Below, one piece after another: positions 57,580 to 64,000 of a stretch of DNA of 64,000 nucleotides. Source of the stretch: Bacillota bacterium (GTDB taxonomy: Bacteria > Bacillota > TC1); NCBI GenBank assembly GCA_024635925.1, contig JAGXHY010000033.1, positions 62,001 to 126,000 on the forward strand, read 5' to 3'. Below the pieces are notes generated by a model. That model was not told where the DNA came from. It did no database searches and saw only the letters and a program-made list of their open reading frames with translations. Numbering within the stretch: the first letter of the stretch is position 1; every line of letters begins with the position of its first letter. Made by a program: the position numbers and the translations under genes.

Positions 57580-59991
57580 TTGAAAGAATATAATCCTGGA
57601 TTAATAGAGCCTAAATGGCAGAAAATATGGGATGACAATGGTACATTCCATGCTGATAATATGTCTTTAAAACAAAAATATTATTTATTGATTGAGTTCC
57701 CTTATCCTTCCGGAAAGGGGTTACATGTTGGTCATCCAAGACCATATACTGCTTTAGATATTGTGGCCAGAAAAAGGAGATTAGAAGGTTATAACGTTTT
57801 ATTTCCAATTGGCTGGGATGCTTTTGGTTTACCTACTGAAAATTATGCTATAAAAAACAAAGTTCATCCAAGACAAGTTACTAGAGAAAATATTGCAAGG
57901 TTCAAAGAACAACTTAAGTCACTTGGATTTTCTTTTGACTGGTCTAGAGAAATTAATACTACTGATAAAAATTACTATAAATGGACTCAATGGATTTTTA
58001 TACAATTATTTAAGATGGGCTTGGCCTATAAAAAGGAATTCCCAATTAACTGGTGTCCGAGTTGTAAGGTAGGACTTGCAAATGAAGAAGTCGTTAATGG
58101 AAATTGTGAAAGATGTGGTGGTGGTGTTCATAAGAAGGTCAAAAATCAATGGATGTTAAAGATCACTGAATACGCAGATAGATTAATTGATGATTTAGAT
58201 GGTTTAGATTATATTGAACGTGTGAAAACTCAACAAAAGAATTGGATCGGACGATCTTATGGATTAGAAGTAGATTTTAAAATCGATGGAACAGAAGAAA
58301 CTTTAAAAGTTTACACTACTAGACCTGATACTTTATATGGAGCTACTTATATGGTTATTGCTCCAGAGCATGAATTAATTGAACAATTTAAGGACAAAAT
58401 ATCTAATTATGAAGAACTTGTTACTTATAGAGAAGAATCCTCTAATAAAACAGATATTGAGCGTACGGAAGTTGTGAAAGATAAAACTGGTGTAAGCATA
58501 AAAGGATTAGAAGCGATTAATCCTATAACAGGTGAAAAAATCCCTATATTTGTTTCAGATTATGTATTGATCACCTATGGAACAGGGGCCATAATGGCTG
58601 TACCTGCTCATGATTCAAGAGACTATGACTTTGCTAAAAAATTTGAACTACCAATAATTGAAGTTGTTTCAGGTGGAAATATAGCTGAAGAAGCTTTTAC
58701 AGATAATGAGCAGGGTAAAATGATTAATTCAGAGCTTATTAATGGATTAGAGGTTAATGCTGCTATAGAAAAGATAAGTGATTATCTAGAAAATAAAGGC
58801 ATCGGCAAAAGAACTAAGAATTTTAAGCTAAGAGATTGGGTTTTTTCTAGACAAAGATATTGGGGGGAGCCTATTCCTTTAGTAAATTGTGATAATTGTG
58901 GTTGGGTTTCATTAGATGAAAAAGAGCTTCCATTAGAATTACCAGATGTAGAAAGTTATGAACCTACAGATAATGGAGAATCACCTTTAGCTATTATAGA
59001 AGACTGGGTAAATACAACCTGTCCTAAATGCGGAGGCAAGGCTGTTAGAGAAACAGATACTATGCCACAATGGGCTGGTTCATCATGGTACTTCTTAAGA
59101 TATCTAGATCCCCGTAATGACAAAGCGCTTGCTAGCGAAGAAAGTATAGATTATTTTATGCCAGTTGATTGGTATAATGGTGGAATGGAACATACTACTT
59201 TACATTTGCTTTATTCAAGATTTTGGCATAAAGTTTTATATGATATTGGTGTAGTGAAAACTAAAGAGCCATATAAAAAAAGAACATCTCATGGTATGAT
59301 TCTTGGTGAAAATGGAGAGAAGATGTCTAAATCAAGAGGCAATGTTGTCAATCCTGATGAAATTGTTGAAGAGTACGGTAGTGACACTCTTAGAATGTAT
59401 GAAATGTTTATAGGTGATTTTGAAAAGAGTGTTCCATGGTCAATGAATGGTGTTAAAGGTTGTAGAAGATTTTTAGATAAATTTTATAAACTTCAAGATA
59501 TTCTAGTTGATAGTGATAGATATTCAAGTGATATGGAAGTAATAATGCATAAAACCATAAAAAAAGTTTCACATGATTTTGAAACACTAAAATATAATAC
59601 TGGAATATCAACTATGATGGAACTAGTTAATACATTCAACAAGAAAGGTGAAATAAATATTAAAGAATTTGAGACTTTCTTAATATTGTTGAACCCTGTA
59701 TCACCACATATAACTGAAGAATTATGGGTTGATGTAGGCTTGCCAGGTATGTTGAATCAATCAAAATGGCCTGAATATGAAGAAGGTAAAACTATAGATG
59801 ATACAATAGATATGCCTGTACAAATAAATGGTAAACTAAGAGGCACAATTAAGATAAAAAGAGATGCGGATTTAAAAACTGTAAAAGCTATTGTTTTTGC
59901 AAATCCAGAATTATTATCAAATATTGAGGGAAAAACTATTATAAAAGAAATATTTGTTCCAGGCAAAATTTTCAATATAGTAATTAAATAG
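57580..59991 (+). CDS. leuS: Leucyl-tRNA synthetase
   Basis: An 803-aa class-I synthetase. The HIGH-type motif is HVGH (49-52, in [13 protein letters not shown]), and KMSKS is at 581-585. The zinc-ribbon pair CPSCKVG and CERCGG follows the first insertion. The CP1 editing domain is present, with [19 protein letters not shown] (T-rich editing motif) and the [11 protein letters not shown] block. It starts at TTG 57580 with AAGGAGG 5 bp upstream. No full T-box leader is seen between the tRNA terminator and the gene, which is unusual for a clostridial leuS. Confidence 0.97.
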   Translation: MKEYNPGLIEPKWQKIWDDNGTFHADNMSLKQKYYLLIEFPYPSGKGLHVGHPRPYTALDIVARKRRLEGYNVLFPIGWDAFGLPTENYAIKNKVHPRQVTRENIARFKEQLKSLGFSFDWSREINTTDKNYYKWTQWIFIQLFKMGLAYKKEFPINWCPSCKVGLANEEVVNGNCERCGGGVHKKVKNQWMLKITEYADRLIDDLDGLDYIERVKTQQKNWIGRSYGLEVDFKIDGTEETLKVYTTRPDTLYGATYMVIAPEHELIEQFKDKISNYEELVTYREESSNKTDIERTEVVKDKTGVSIKGLEAINPITGEKIPIFVSDYVLITYGTGAIMAVPAHDSRDYDFAKKFELPIIEVVSGGNIAEEAFTDNEQGKMINSELINGLEVNAAIEKISDYLENKGIGKRTKNFKLRDWVFSRQRYWGEPIPLVNCDNCGWVSLDEKELPLELPDVESYEPTDNGESPLAIIEDWVNTTCPKCGGKAVRETDTMPQWAGSSWYFLRYLDPRNDKALASEESIDYFMPVDWYNGGMEHTTLHLLYSRFWHKVLYDIGVVKTKEPYKKRTSHGMILGENGEKMSKSRGNVVNPDEIVEEYGSDTLRMYEMFIGDFEKSVPWSMNGVKGCRRFLDKFYKLQDILVDSDRYSSDMEVIMHKTIKKVSHDFETLKYNTGISTMMELVNTFNKKGEINIKEFETFLILLNPVSPHITEELWVDVGLPGMLNQSKWPEYEEGKTIDDTIDMPVQINGKLRGTIKIKRDADLKTVKAIVFANPELLSNIEGKTIIKEIFVPGKIFNIVIK

Positions 59992-60007
59992 TTTAAAAGG
60001 AGTTAAC

Positions 60008-61177
60008 ATGGATTATAAAAAAGTGATTTCAAAGGTAGTAAGAGATATGAAACCTTCCGCAATAAGGAAGTATTTTGATTTTTCCGAGAGGAAAGAAAAA
60101 GTAATAACTTTGGGAGTAGGAGAACCAGATTTCCCTACACCAAAAGCTTATTGTGAAGCGGCAATTGAATCAATAAATAATAAGGAAACTTTTTATACAA
60201 GCAATTGGGGGTCTTTAGAGTTTAGAGAGGCAATTAGTGATTATATGAGAGATAGATTTTCTCTTAAATATAGTCCTATAGATGAGGTTTTAATAACTGT
60301 AGGAACAAGTGAAGCTATGGATTTAGCTTTAAGATCTTTAGTCAATCCAGGAGATGAAGTTATTATACCTGAACCTTGTTATGTGTCATATGAACCCAAT
60401 GTAAATCTTGTAGGTGGTATACCTATTTATGTAGAAACAAAAAGCGAAAATAAATTTAAATTAATGGCTGAAGATCTAGAAAAAGCTATAACAGATAAAA
60501 CTAAAGTTTTGATTTTACCATATCCAAGTAATCCAACTGGTGGAATAATGACAAGATCTGAGTTAGAGCCAATAGCAGAATTAATAAAAAAATATGATAT
60601 ATTTGTAGTAGCAGATGAATTATATAGTGAATTAAGTTATGGTGTTAAACATACAAGTATAGCAAGTCTTCCAGGTATGTGGGAAAGAACATATGTGATT
60701 AACGGCTTTTCAAAGTCTTTTGCCATGACTGGCTGGAGAGTGGGTTTTTTATGTGGTCCAAGACAATTACTAACACAAACAGTTAAAATTCATCAATACA
60801 CTATGCTTTGTGCTCCTATTATGGCTCAAAGAGCAGCAGAAAAAGCACTTAGAGATGGAATTTCAGAAATGGAAGAGATGGTATCAATCTATAATGGAAG
60901 AAGAAAATATTTGGTAAAAAGGCTAAATGAAATTGGACTTGATTGTTTTGAACCAGAAGGAGCTTTTTATGCCTTCCCTAGCATAAAAAAAACAGGGTTG
61001 AAGTCTGAAGAATTTGCTGATGCTTTATTAGACGCAAAAAATGTAGCAGTAGTACCAGGGACAGGTTTTGGTCCAAGTGGAGAAGGATTTGTCAGAATAT
61101 GTTATGCTTACTCTATTGAGGAAATAACAGAAGCCTTAGATAGAATAGAAGAATTTGTTAAAGATTTGATTAAATAA
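60008..61177 (+). CDS. Class I/II PLP aminotransferase
   Basis: A 389-aa fold-type-I aminotransferase of the AspC/PatA-like group. The PLP Lys is K236 in NGFSKSFAMTGWRVG; LGVGEPDFPTP, PYPSNPTGG and DELYSELSYG are typical. The C-terminal Arg for the substrate carboxylate is in GEGFVRICYAYS. Likely substrates are aspartate, or N-acetyl/LL-diaminopimelate-pathway intermediates, since dapB and asd lie 2 kb downstream; the specificity cannot be read from sequence. RBS AAGGAG is 7 bp upstream. Confidence 0.88.
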   Translation: MDYKKVISKVVRDMKPSAIRKYFDFSERKEKVITLGVGEPDFPTPKAYCEAAIESINNKETFYTSNWGSLEFREAISDYMRDRFSLKYSPIDEVLITVGTSEAMDLALRSLVNPGDEVIIPEPCYVSYEPNVNLVGGIPIYVETKSENKFKLMAEDLEKAITDKTKVLILPYPSNPTGGIMTRSELEPIAELIKKYDIFVVADELYSELSYGVKHTSIASLPGMWERTYVINGFSKSFAMTGWRVGFLCGPRQLLTQTVKIHQYTMLCAPIMAQRAAEKALRDGISEMEEMVSIYNGRRKYLVKRLNEIGLDCFEPEGAFYAFPSIKKTGLKSEEFADALLDAKNVAVVPGTGFGPSGEGFVRICYAYSIEEITEALDRIEEFVKDLIK

Positions 61178-61193
61178 AAAATGGGAGAAGAAA

Positions 61194-61853
61194 ATGAATA
61201 TTGCAAACAGAATTTTGCTTAGTGAATTTGTAAACTTCCCAAAAGTACTATTTACGAGTATGAATGACTTAGATTTATCAATTTCAGAAAGTTATGTTCT
61301 TCTACAGCTATGGTATTTAATTTATCATGAAAAAAAAACTATTAGTGATGAAGATTTAGTCATAATTTTATCAACAGATGAAAATGAAATTTTAGGAATA
61401 CTAGCTGGCTTAATAAGTAAAAATTGTATTAGTTATAGTGAGAAAAATGGTAAAATGACATATAATTTAGAACCTCTAATTGAATCATTTTTTATTGAAG
61501 AAGATAATAATTTAAAGATACAAGAAGGTAAAAGCAAAATATTTATAAGTTTTGAAGCTGAATTTAAAAGACCTTTGTCTCCAATTGAAATAGATTTACT
61601 TGATGAATGGACTGAAGAGAAAGCTTATCCTGAGAATATGATATTAGAAGTTTTAAAAGTAGCGGTATCAAATGGTAAATTAAGTTTTAAGTATATTGAT
61701 CATATCTTGATAGACTGGGCTCAAAAAGGTGTAGCATCTAATAAAGAAAACCAGGAACTACAAGTTAACAAGAAAACATCTAAAAAAATCAAGACTGTTA
61801 AAGAAGTTAAAACTAATAAGAAAAGCAAATATGATGATGTTTATAGAAATTAA
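61194..61853 (+). CDS. DnaD-domain replication-initiation protein
   Basis: A 219-aa protein. An N-terminal winged-helix-like region (about 1-90; SESYVLLQLWYLI, DEDLVIILSTDENEI) is followed by a DnaD_2 domain (about 118-180): FEAEFKRPLSPIEIDLLDEW, LKVAVSNGKLSFKYIDHIL, and DWAQKGV. The C-terminus is basic. DnaD helps DnaB/DnaI-type loaders at origins in Firmicutes. It precedes the DnaC-like ATPase gene by 8 bp, the usual pairing of loader components. RBS GGGAG. Confidence 0.85.
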   Translation: MNIANRILLSEFVNFPKVLFTSMNDLDLSISESYVLLQLWYLIYHEKKTISDEDLVIILSTDENEILGILAGLISKNCISYSEKNGKMTYNLEPLIESFFIEEDNNLKIQEGKSKIFISFEAEFKRPLSPIEIDLLDEWTEEKAYPENMILEVLKVAVSNGKLSFKYIDHILIDWAQKGVASNKENQELQVNKKTSKKIKTVKEVKTNKKSKYDDVYRN

Positions 61854-61867
61854 TTAAGGATATGAAT

Positions 61868-62620
61868 ATGAAAGAAACTATTAATGTATTTTTAAAAAAT
61901 TTAAAAATTGAAGAAAAAGATAATTATAATTGTCCAGATTGTAAAGACACTGGTTATATAGTTATAGAACAAATTGCTTATTTGTGTAAATGTACTAAAT
62001 TATATAATAGATTGCCTGAAAAACTAAATAATATTTTTCTTGAAAATTTTCTTTTAGATTTTTATCCTAAAAGAGCAATAAATCCTGAGAAAAGTAAAGA
62101 TACATATTATGATAAGGCTGATAGATTACTAAGTGATGTAAAGATTTTTGTTAAAGACATAGCCTATAGTAATAAATATGTTAAAGGACTCTTTATAACT
62201 GGACCTATTGGTTCGGGTAAAACTCATTTAGTCTCTGCTATATATAATCAACTCAAAAATGATAATGTTGATATAGAGTTTTTTGTTGTTCCAGATCTCT
62301 TGGAGCAAGGAAAAGCTGATATGTTTAATGAAAATGGTAGTAGAGATGTATTTGCAAAAGCAAAAAAGGCTAAAGTATTGATTTTAGATGATTTAGGAGC
62401 ACATAATTATACCCCATGGATAATCAACCAATTATACTCATTAATTAACTATAGATTAAACAATATGTTGACAACTATTTTTACTACTAATCTGAATCTT
62501 GAAGACATTGATGTTCGTTTAGATGAAAGAATTGCTTCTAGGATATTAGAGTTATGCAATATATACAATTTAAATGTAGATATAGATATTAGATATAAGA
62601 AAAATGCTGGTGTTAAATAG
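61868..62620 (+). CDS. DnaC/DnaI-like helicase-loader ATPase
   Basis: A 250-aa AAA+ ATPase. An N-terminal zinc-like CPDCKDTGY...CKC segment (about 20-42) is followed by Walker A ITGPIGSGKTHLV (about 110-121) and Walker B KVLILDDLGAH. Sensor/Arg-finger segments are RLDERIASRI and STAND-free TTNLN. It would load the replicative helicase. ATG 61868 (AAGGA 7 bp upstream) is preferred to the ATG at 61862, which is too near the RBS. It is in an operon with the DnaD-like gene. Confidence 0.88.
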   Translation: MKETINVFLKNLKIEEKDNYNCPDCKDTGYIVIEQIAYLCKCTKLYNRLPEKLNNIFLENFLLDFYPKRAINPEKSKDTYYDKADRLLSDVKIFVKDIAYSNKYVKGLFITGPIGSGKTHLVSAIYNQLKNDNVDIEFFVVPDLLEQGKADMFNENGSRDVFAKAKKAKVLILDDLGAHNYTPWIINQLYSLINYRLNNMLTTIFTTNLNLEDIDVRLDERIASRILELCNIYNLNVDIDIRYKKNAGVK

Positions 62621-62629
62621 TTTTTAAAG

Positions 62630-62658
62630 TTGACTTAAATATTCAAAATTGGTACAAT
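62630..62658 (+). promoter_or_regulatory. Promoter of the lysine-riboswitch transcript
   Basis: TTGACT (62630-62635), 17-bp spacer, TACAAT (62653-62658), just upstream of the riboswitch. Confidence 0.8.
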
Positions 62659-62679
62659 TGTATGGAAAAGTTAATATTG

Positions 62680-62835
62680 AGCTTCATCAAAGTTAGAGGC
62701 GCAGATGTCAATAGTAATGTTTTGAGCCGGAAGCTATGAAGAACATGAAAGGGGAATCTGCCGAAGTTAAAAATATGCCAAATGTTTTTAACTGGGTATT
62801 GGTTTAATAAATCAATAACTGTCACAAAAATGTGG
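62680..62835 (+). promoter_or_regulatory. Lysine riboswitch (L box)
   Basis: The conserved L-box core is visible in order: AGAGGCGCAGATGTCAATAG, AGCCGGAAG, GAAAGGGGAATCTGCCGAAG, AACTGGGTATTGG, and ATCAATAACTGTCAC. Lysine binding should favour the downstream terminator and shut off dapB and asd. Confidence 0.95.
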
Positions 62836-62869
62836 GGTGCTAAAGGATGAGCATTTTAATTAGGATTTA

Positions 62870-62905
62870 TAGTCATAAGCAAAATGCTTATGACTATTTT
62901 TATTT
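62870..62905 (+). terminator. Terminator of the lysine riboswitch
   Basis: AGTCATAAGCA (62871-62881) pairs with TGCTTATGACT (62885-62895) around a three-base loop, followed by ATTTTTATTT. It lies between the aptamer and dapB, the regulated expression platform. Confidence 0.88.
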
Positions 62906-62923
62906 ATTTAAGGAGATAGAAAT

Positions 62924-63718
62924 ATGAGTGATTTAAGAATTTGTGTAAATGGTGCATGCGGAAAAATGGGAAGCGAAGTTGTCAGAGCTATCGCTAAAAA
63001 TGAAGGAGTAGTTTTGAAAGCTGCAGTTGATTTTATGAATGTTGGTAAAAATATTGGTGAAATTGCTGGAACAAAAGATGATATATTAATACAAGATGAT
63101 TTAAAACAAGCCTTATCCAAAGATGAAATTGATGTTGTTGTGGATTTTACAAACCATAAAGTAATCTATGGTAATAGTAAGACTGTACTAGAGATGGGAA
63201 TACCTATGGTAATAGGAACTACAGGGCTTACAAATGAACAAGTTGATGAATTAAAGTCTATTTGCGAACAAAAACAAGTAGGAGTGTTGTGGGCAACAAA
63301 CTTTGCTATCGGTGCAATTTTGATGATGGAATTTGCGGGTAAAGCTGCTAAATATTTTGGTAATGTTGAAATTATTGAATATCATCATGATAATAAGTTA
63401 GATGCTCCAAGTGGAACATCATTAACCACAGCCGGAATAATTAAAGAAATAAGAAAAAGTAAAAAACAAGGTCATCCTGATGAAAAAGAATTATTAGCAG
63501 GTGCTAGAGGAGCAGACTATGATGGCTTTAAAATACATAGTGTAAGATTACCAGGATTTATTGCACATCAAGAAGTGATTTTTGGTGATGTAGGACAAAT
63601 ATTAACTATTAGACATGACTCTATGAATAGAGAATCATTTATGCCTGGAGTAATTCTTGGTTGCAAAGAAATTGTTAAAAGAAATGCTTTCATCGAAGGC
63701 TTAAATAAACTATTATAG
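62924..63718 (+). CDS. dapB: 4-hydroxy-tetrahydrodipicolinate reductase
   Basis: A 264-aa NAD(P)H-dependent enzyme of lysine/DAP synthesis. The Rossmann motif VNGACGKMGSEVVRA starts at residue 8. The active-site block EYHHDNKLDAPSGTSLT is present, with the catalytic His pair and Lys. GTTGLTNEQ and TNFAIGA also match. It is regulated by the lysine riboswitch upstream. RBS AAGGAG is 8 bp before the ATG. asd follows after 11 bp. Confidence 0.97.
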   Translation: MSDLRICVNGACGKMGSEVVRAIAKNEGVVLKAAVDFMNVGKNIGEIAGTKDDILIQDDLKQALSKDEIDVVVDFTNHKVIYGNSKTVLEMGIPMVIGTTGLTNEQVDELKSICEQKQVGVLWATNFAIGAILMMEFAGKAAKYFGNVEIIEYHHDNKLDAPSGTSLTTAGIIKEIRKSKKQGHPDEKELLAGARGADYDGFKIHSVRLPGFIAHQEVIFGDVGQILTIRHDSMNRESFMPGVILGCKEIVKRNAFIEGLNKLL

Positions 63719-63729
63719 GAGGAATAAAA

Positions 63730-64000
63730 ATGAAGTTATATAATATTGCTGTTGTAGGAACAGGAGCAGTAGGTTCTACTATTTTACAGGTTTTAGAAGA
63801 AAGAAATTTTCCAATAGGTTCTCTAAAACTATTGGCTACTAAAAATAGTGCAGGAAAAATATTAAACTTTAAGGGAAAAGAGTATACTATAGAAGAAACA
63901 AAAAAAGAATCCTTTATTGGTGTTGATATTGCTCTATTTGCTGGTGGAAAAGCTAGTGAAATATATGCAGCAGCTGCTGCTGATATGGGAGTTATAGTAA
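63730..64000 (+). CDS. asd: Aspartate-semialdehyde dehydrogenase, 5' part (cut by window end)
   Basis: An open frame from ATG 63730 to the end of the window (90 codons, no stop). The N-terminus NIAVVGTGAVGSTILQVLEE is the NADP-binding GxGxxG motif of ASADH. FPIGSLKLLAT and GVDIALFAGGKAS follow as in the bacterial family. It would supply aspartate semialdehyde to the lysine branch, so it sits naturally behind dapB under the lysine riboswitch. RBS AGGAGG at 63718-63723. Confidence 0.9.
   Translation, partial: MKLYNIAVVGTGAVGSTILQVLEERNFPIGSLKLLATKNSAGKILNFKGKEYTIEETKKESFIGVDIALFAGGKASEIYAAAAADMGVIV

Overview
The window is a 64 kb chromosomal segment of an anaerobic, low-G+C (about 30% by eye) Gram-positive bacterium. 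It resembles amino-acid- and purine-fermenting Clostridia/Tissierellia. The evidence is AGGAGG ribosome sites, Clostridia-type gene content, selenocysteine-containing glycine reductase and a purine catabolic cluster. The species cannot be named from sequence alone. There are no CRISPR arrays, rRNA genes, insertion sequences or phage genes.

Layout. (1) 1-4.0 kb: a RidA protein, then a serine set of class-V aminotransferase, phosphoglycerate dehydrogenase and a DUF1015 protein. (2) 4.0-13.6 kb: mixed cellular genes, including a Fur/PerR regulator, cardiolipin synthase, a prepilin-peptidase-like protein facing a degenerate CpaF-like ATPase, an XRE regulator, a DUF234-type ATPase with an unknown partner, a zinc-ribbon membrane protein, a DUF4914 protein with a PEPCK-like P-loop, and PlsY. 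(3) 13.6-20.2 kb: the glycine reductase operon grdX-E-A-B-C-D. grdA and grdB each contain an in-frame UGA read as selenocysteine. (4) 20.4-22.6 kb: glyA under its own promoter, then two small membrane proteins. (5) 22.6-46.3 kb: a large purine/urate catabolic region. It starts with a promoter and two tandem pseudoknot/terminator RNA switches. It encodes two amidohydrolases, three molybdenum hydroxylases of different architecture, a PreA-like dihydropyrimidine-dehydrogenase homologue, a flavodoxin-fold protein, three tandem BMP/PnrA-type lipoproteins, YgeY, YgeW, a threonine-synthase-like PLP enzyme, a dihydropyrimidinase and a carbamate kinase. (6) 46.4-64 kb: housekeeping genes, namely a hemolysin III protein, two minus-strand tRNAs, a yybP-ykoY (Mn2+) riboswitch before a P-type cation ATPase, miaB-mutS-mutL-miaA, a six-tRNA operon, leuS, an aminotransferase, DnaD-like and DnaC-like proteins, and a lysine riboswitch before dapB-asd.

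How it fits together (inference). Molybdenum hydroxylases and deaminases convert purines to oxidised or reduced intermediates. The PreA-like protein could reduce the six-membered ring so that the dihydropyrimidinase can open it. YgeY and YgeW would process the ureido product and release carbamoyl phosphate, from which carbamate kinase makes ATP. The PLP enzyme would deaminate the remaining carbon skeleton, and glycine would be converted by glycine reductase to acetyl phosphate. SHMT and the serine genes link glycine to serine and C1 units. The BMP lipoproteins probably supply purine nucleosides. The main candidates for new biology are the tandem RNA switch at 22.65-22.84 kb, the substitution of PreA-like and ThrC-like enzymes for YgfK and YgeX, and the ATPase relic whose terminator lies inside the neighbouring coding sequence.
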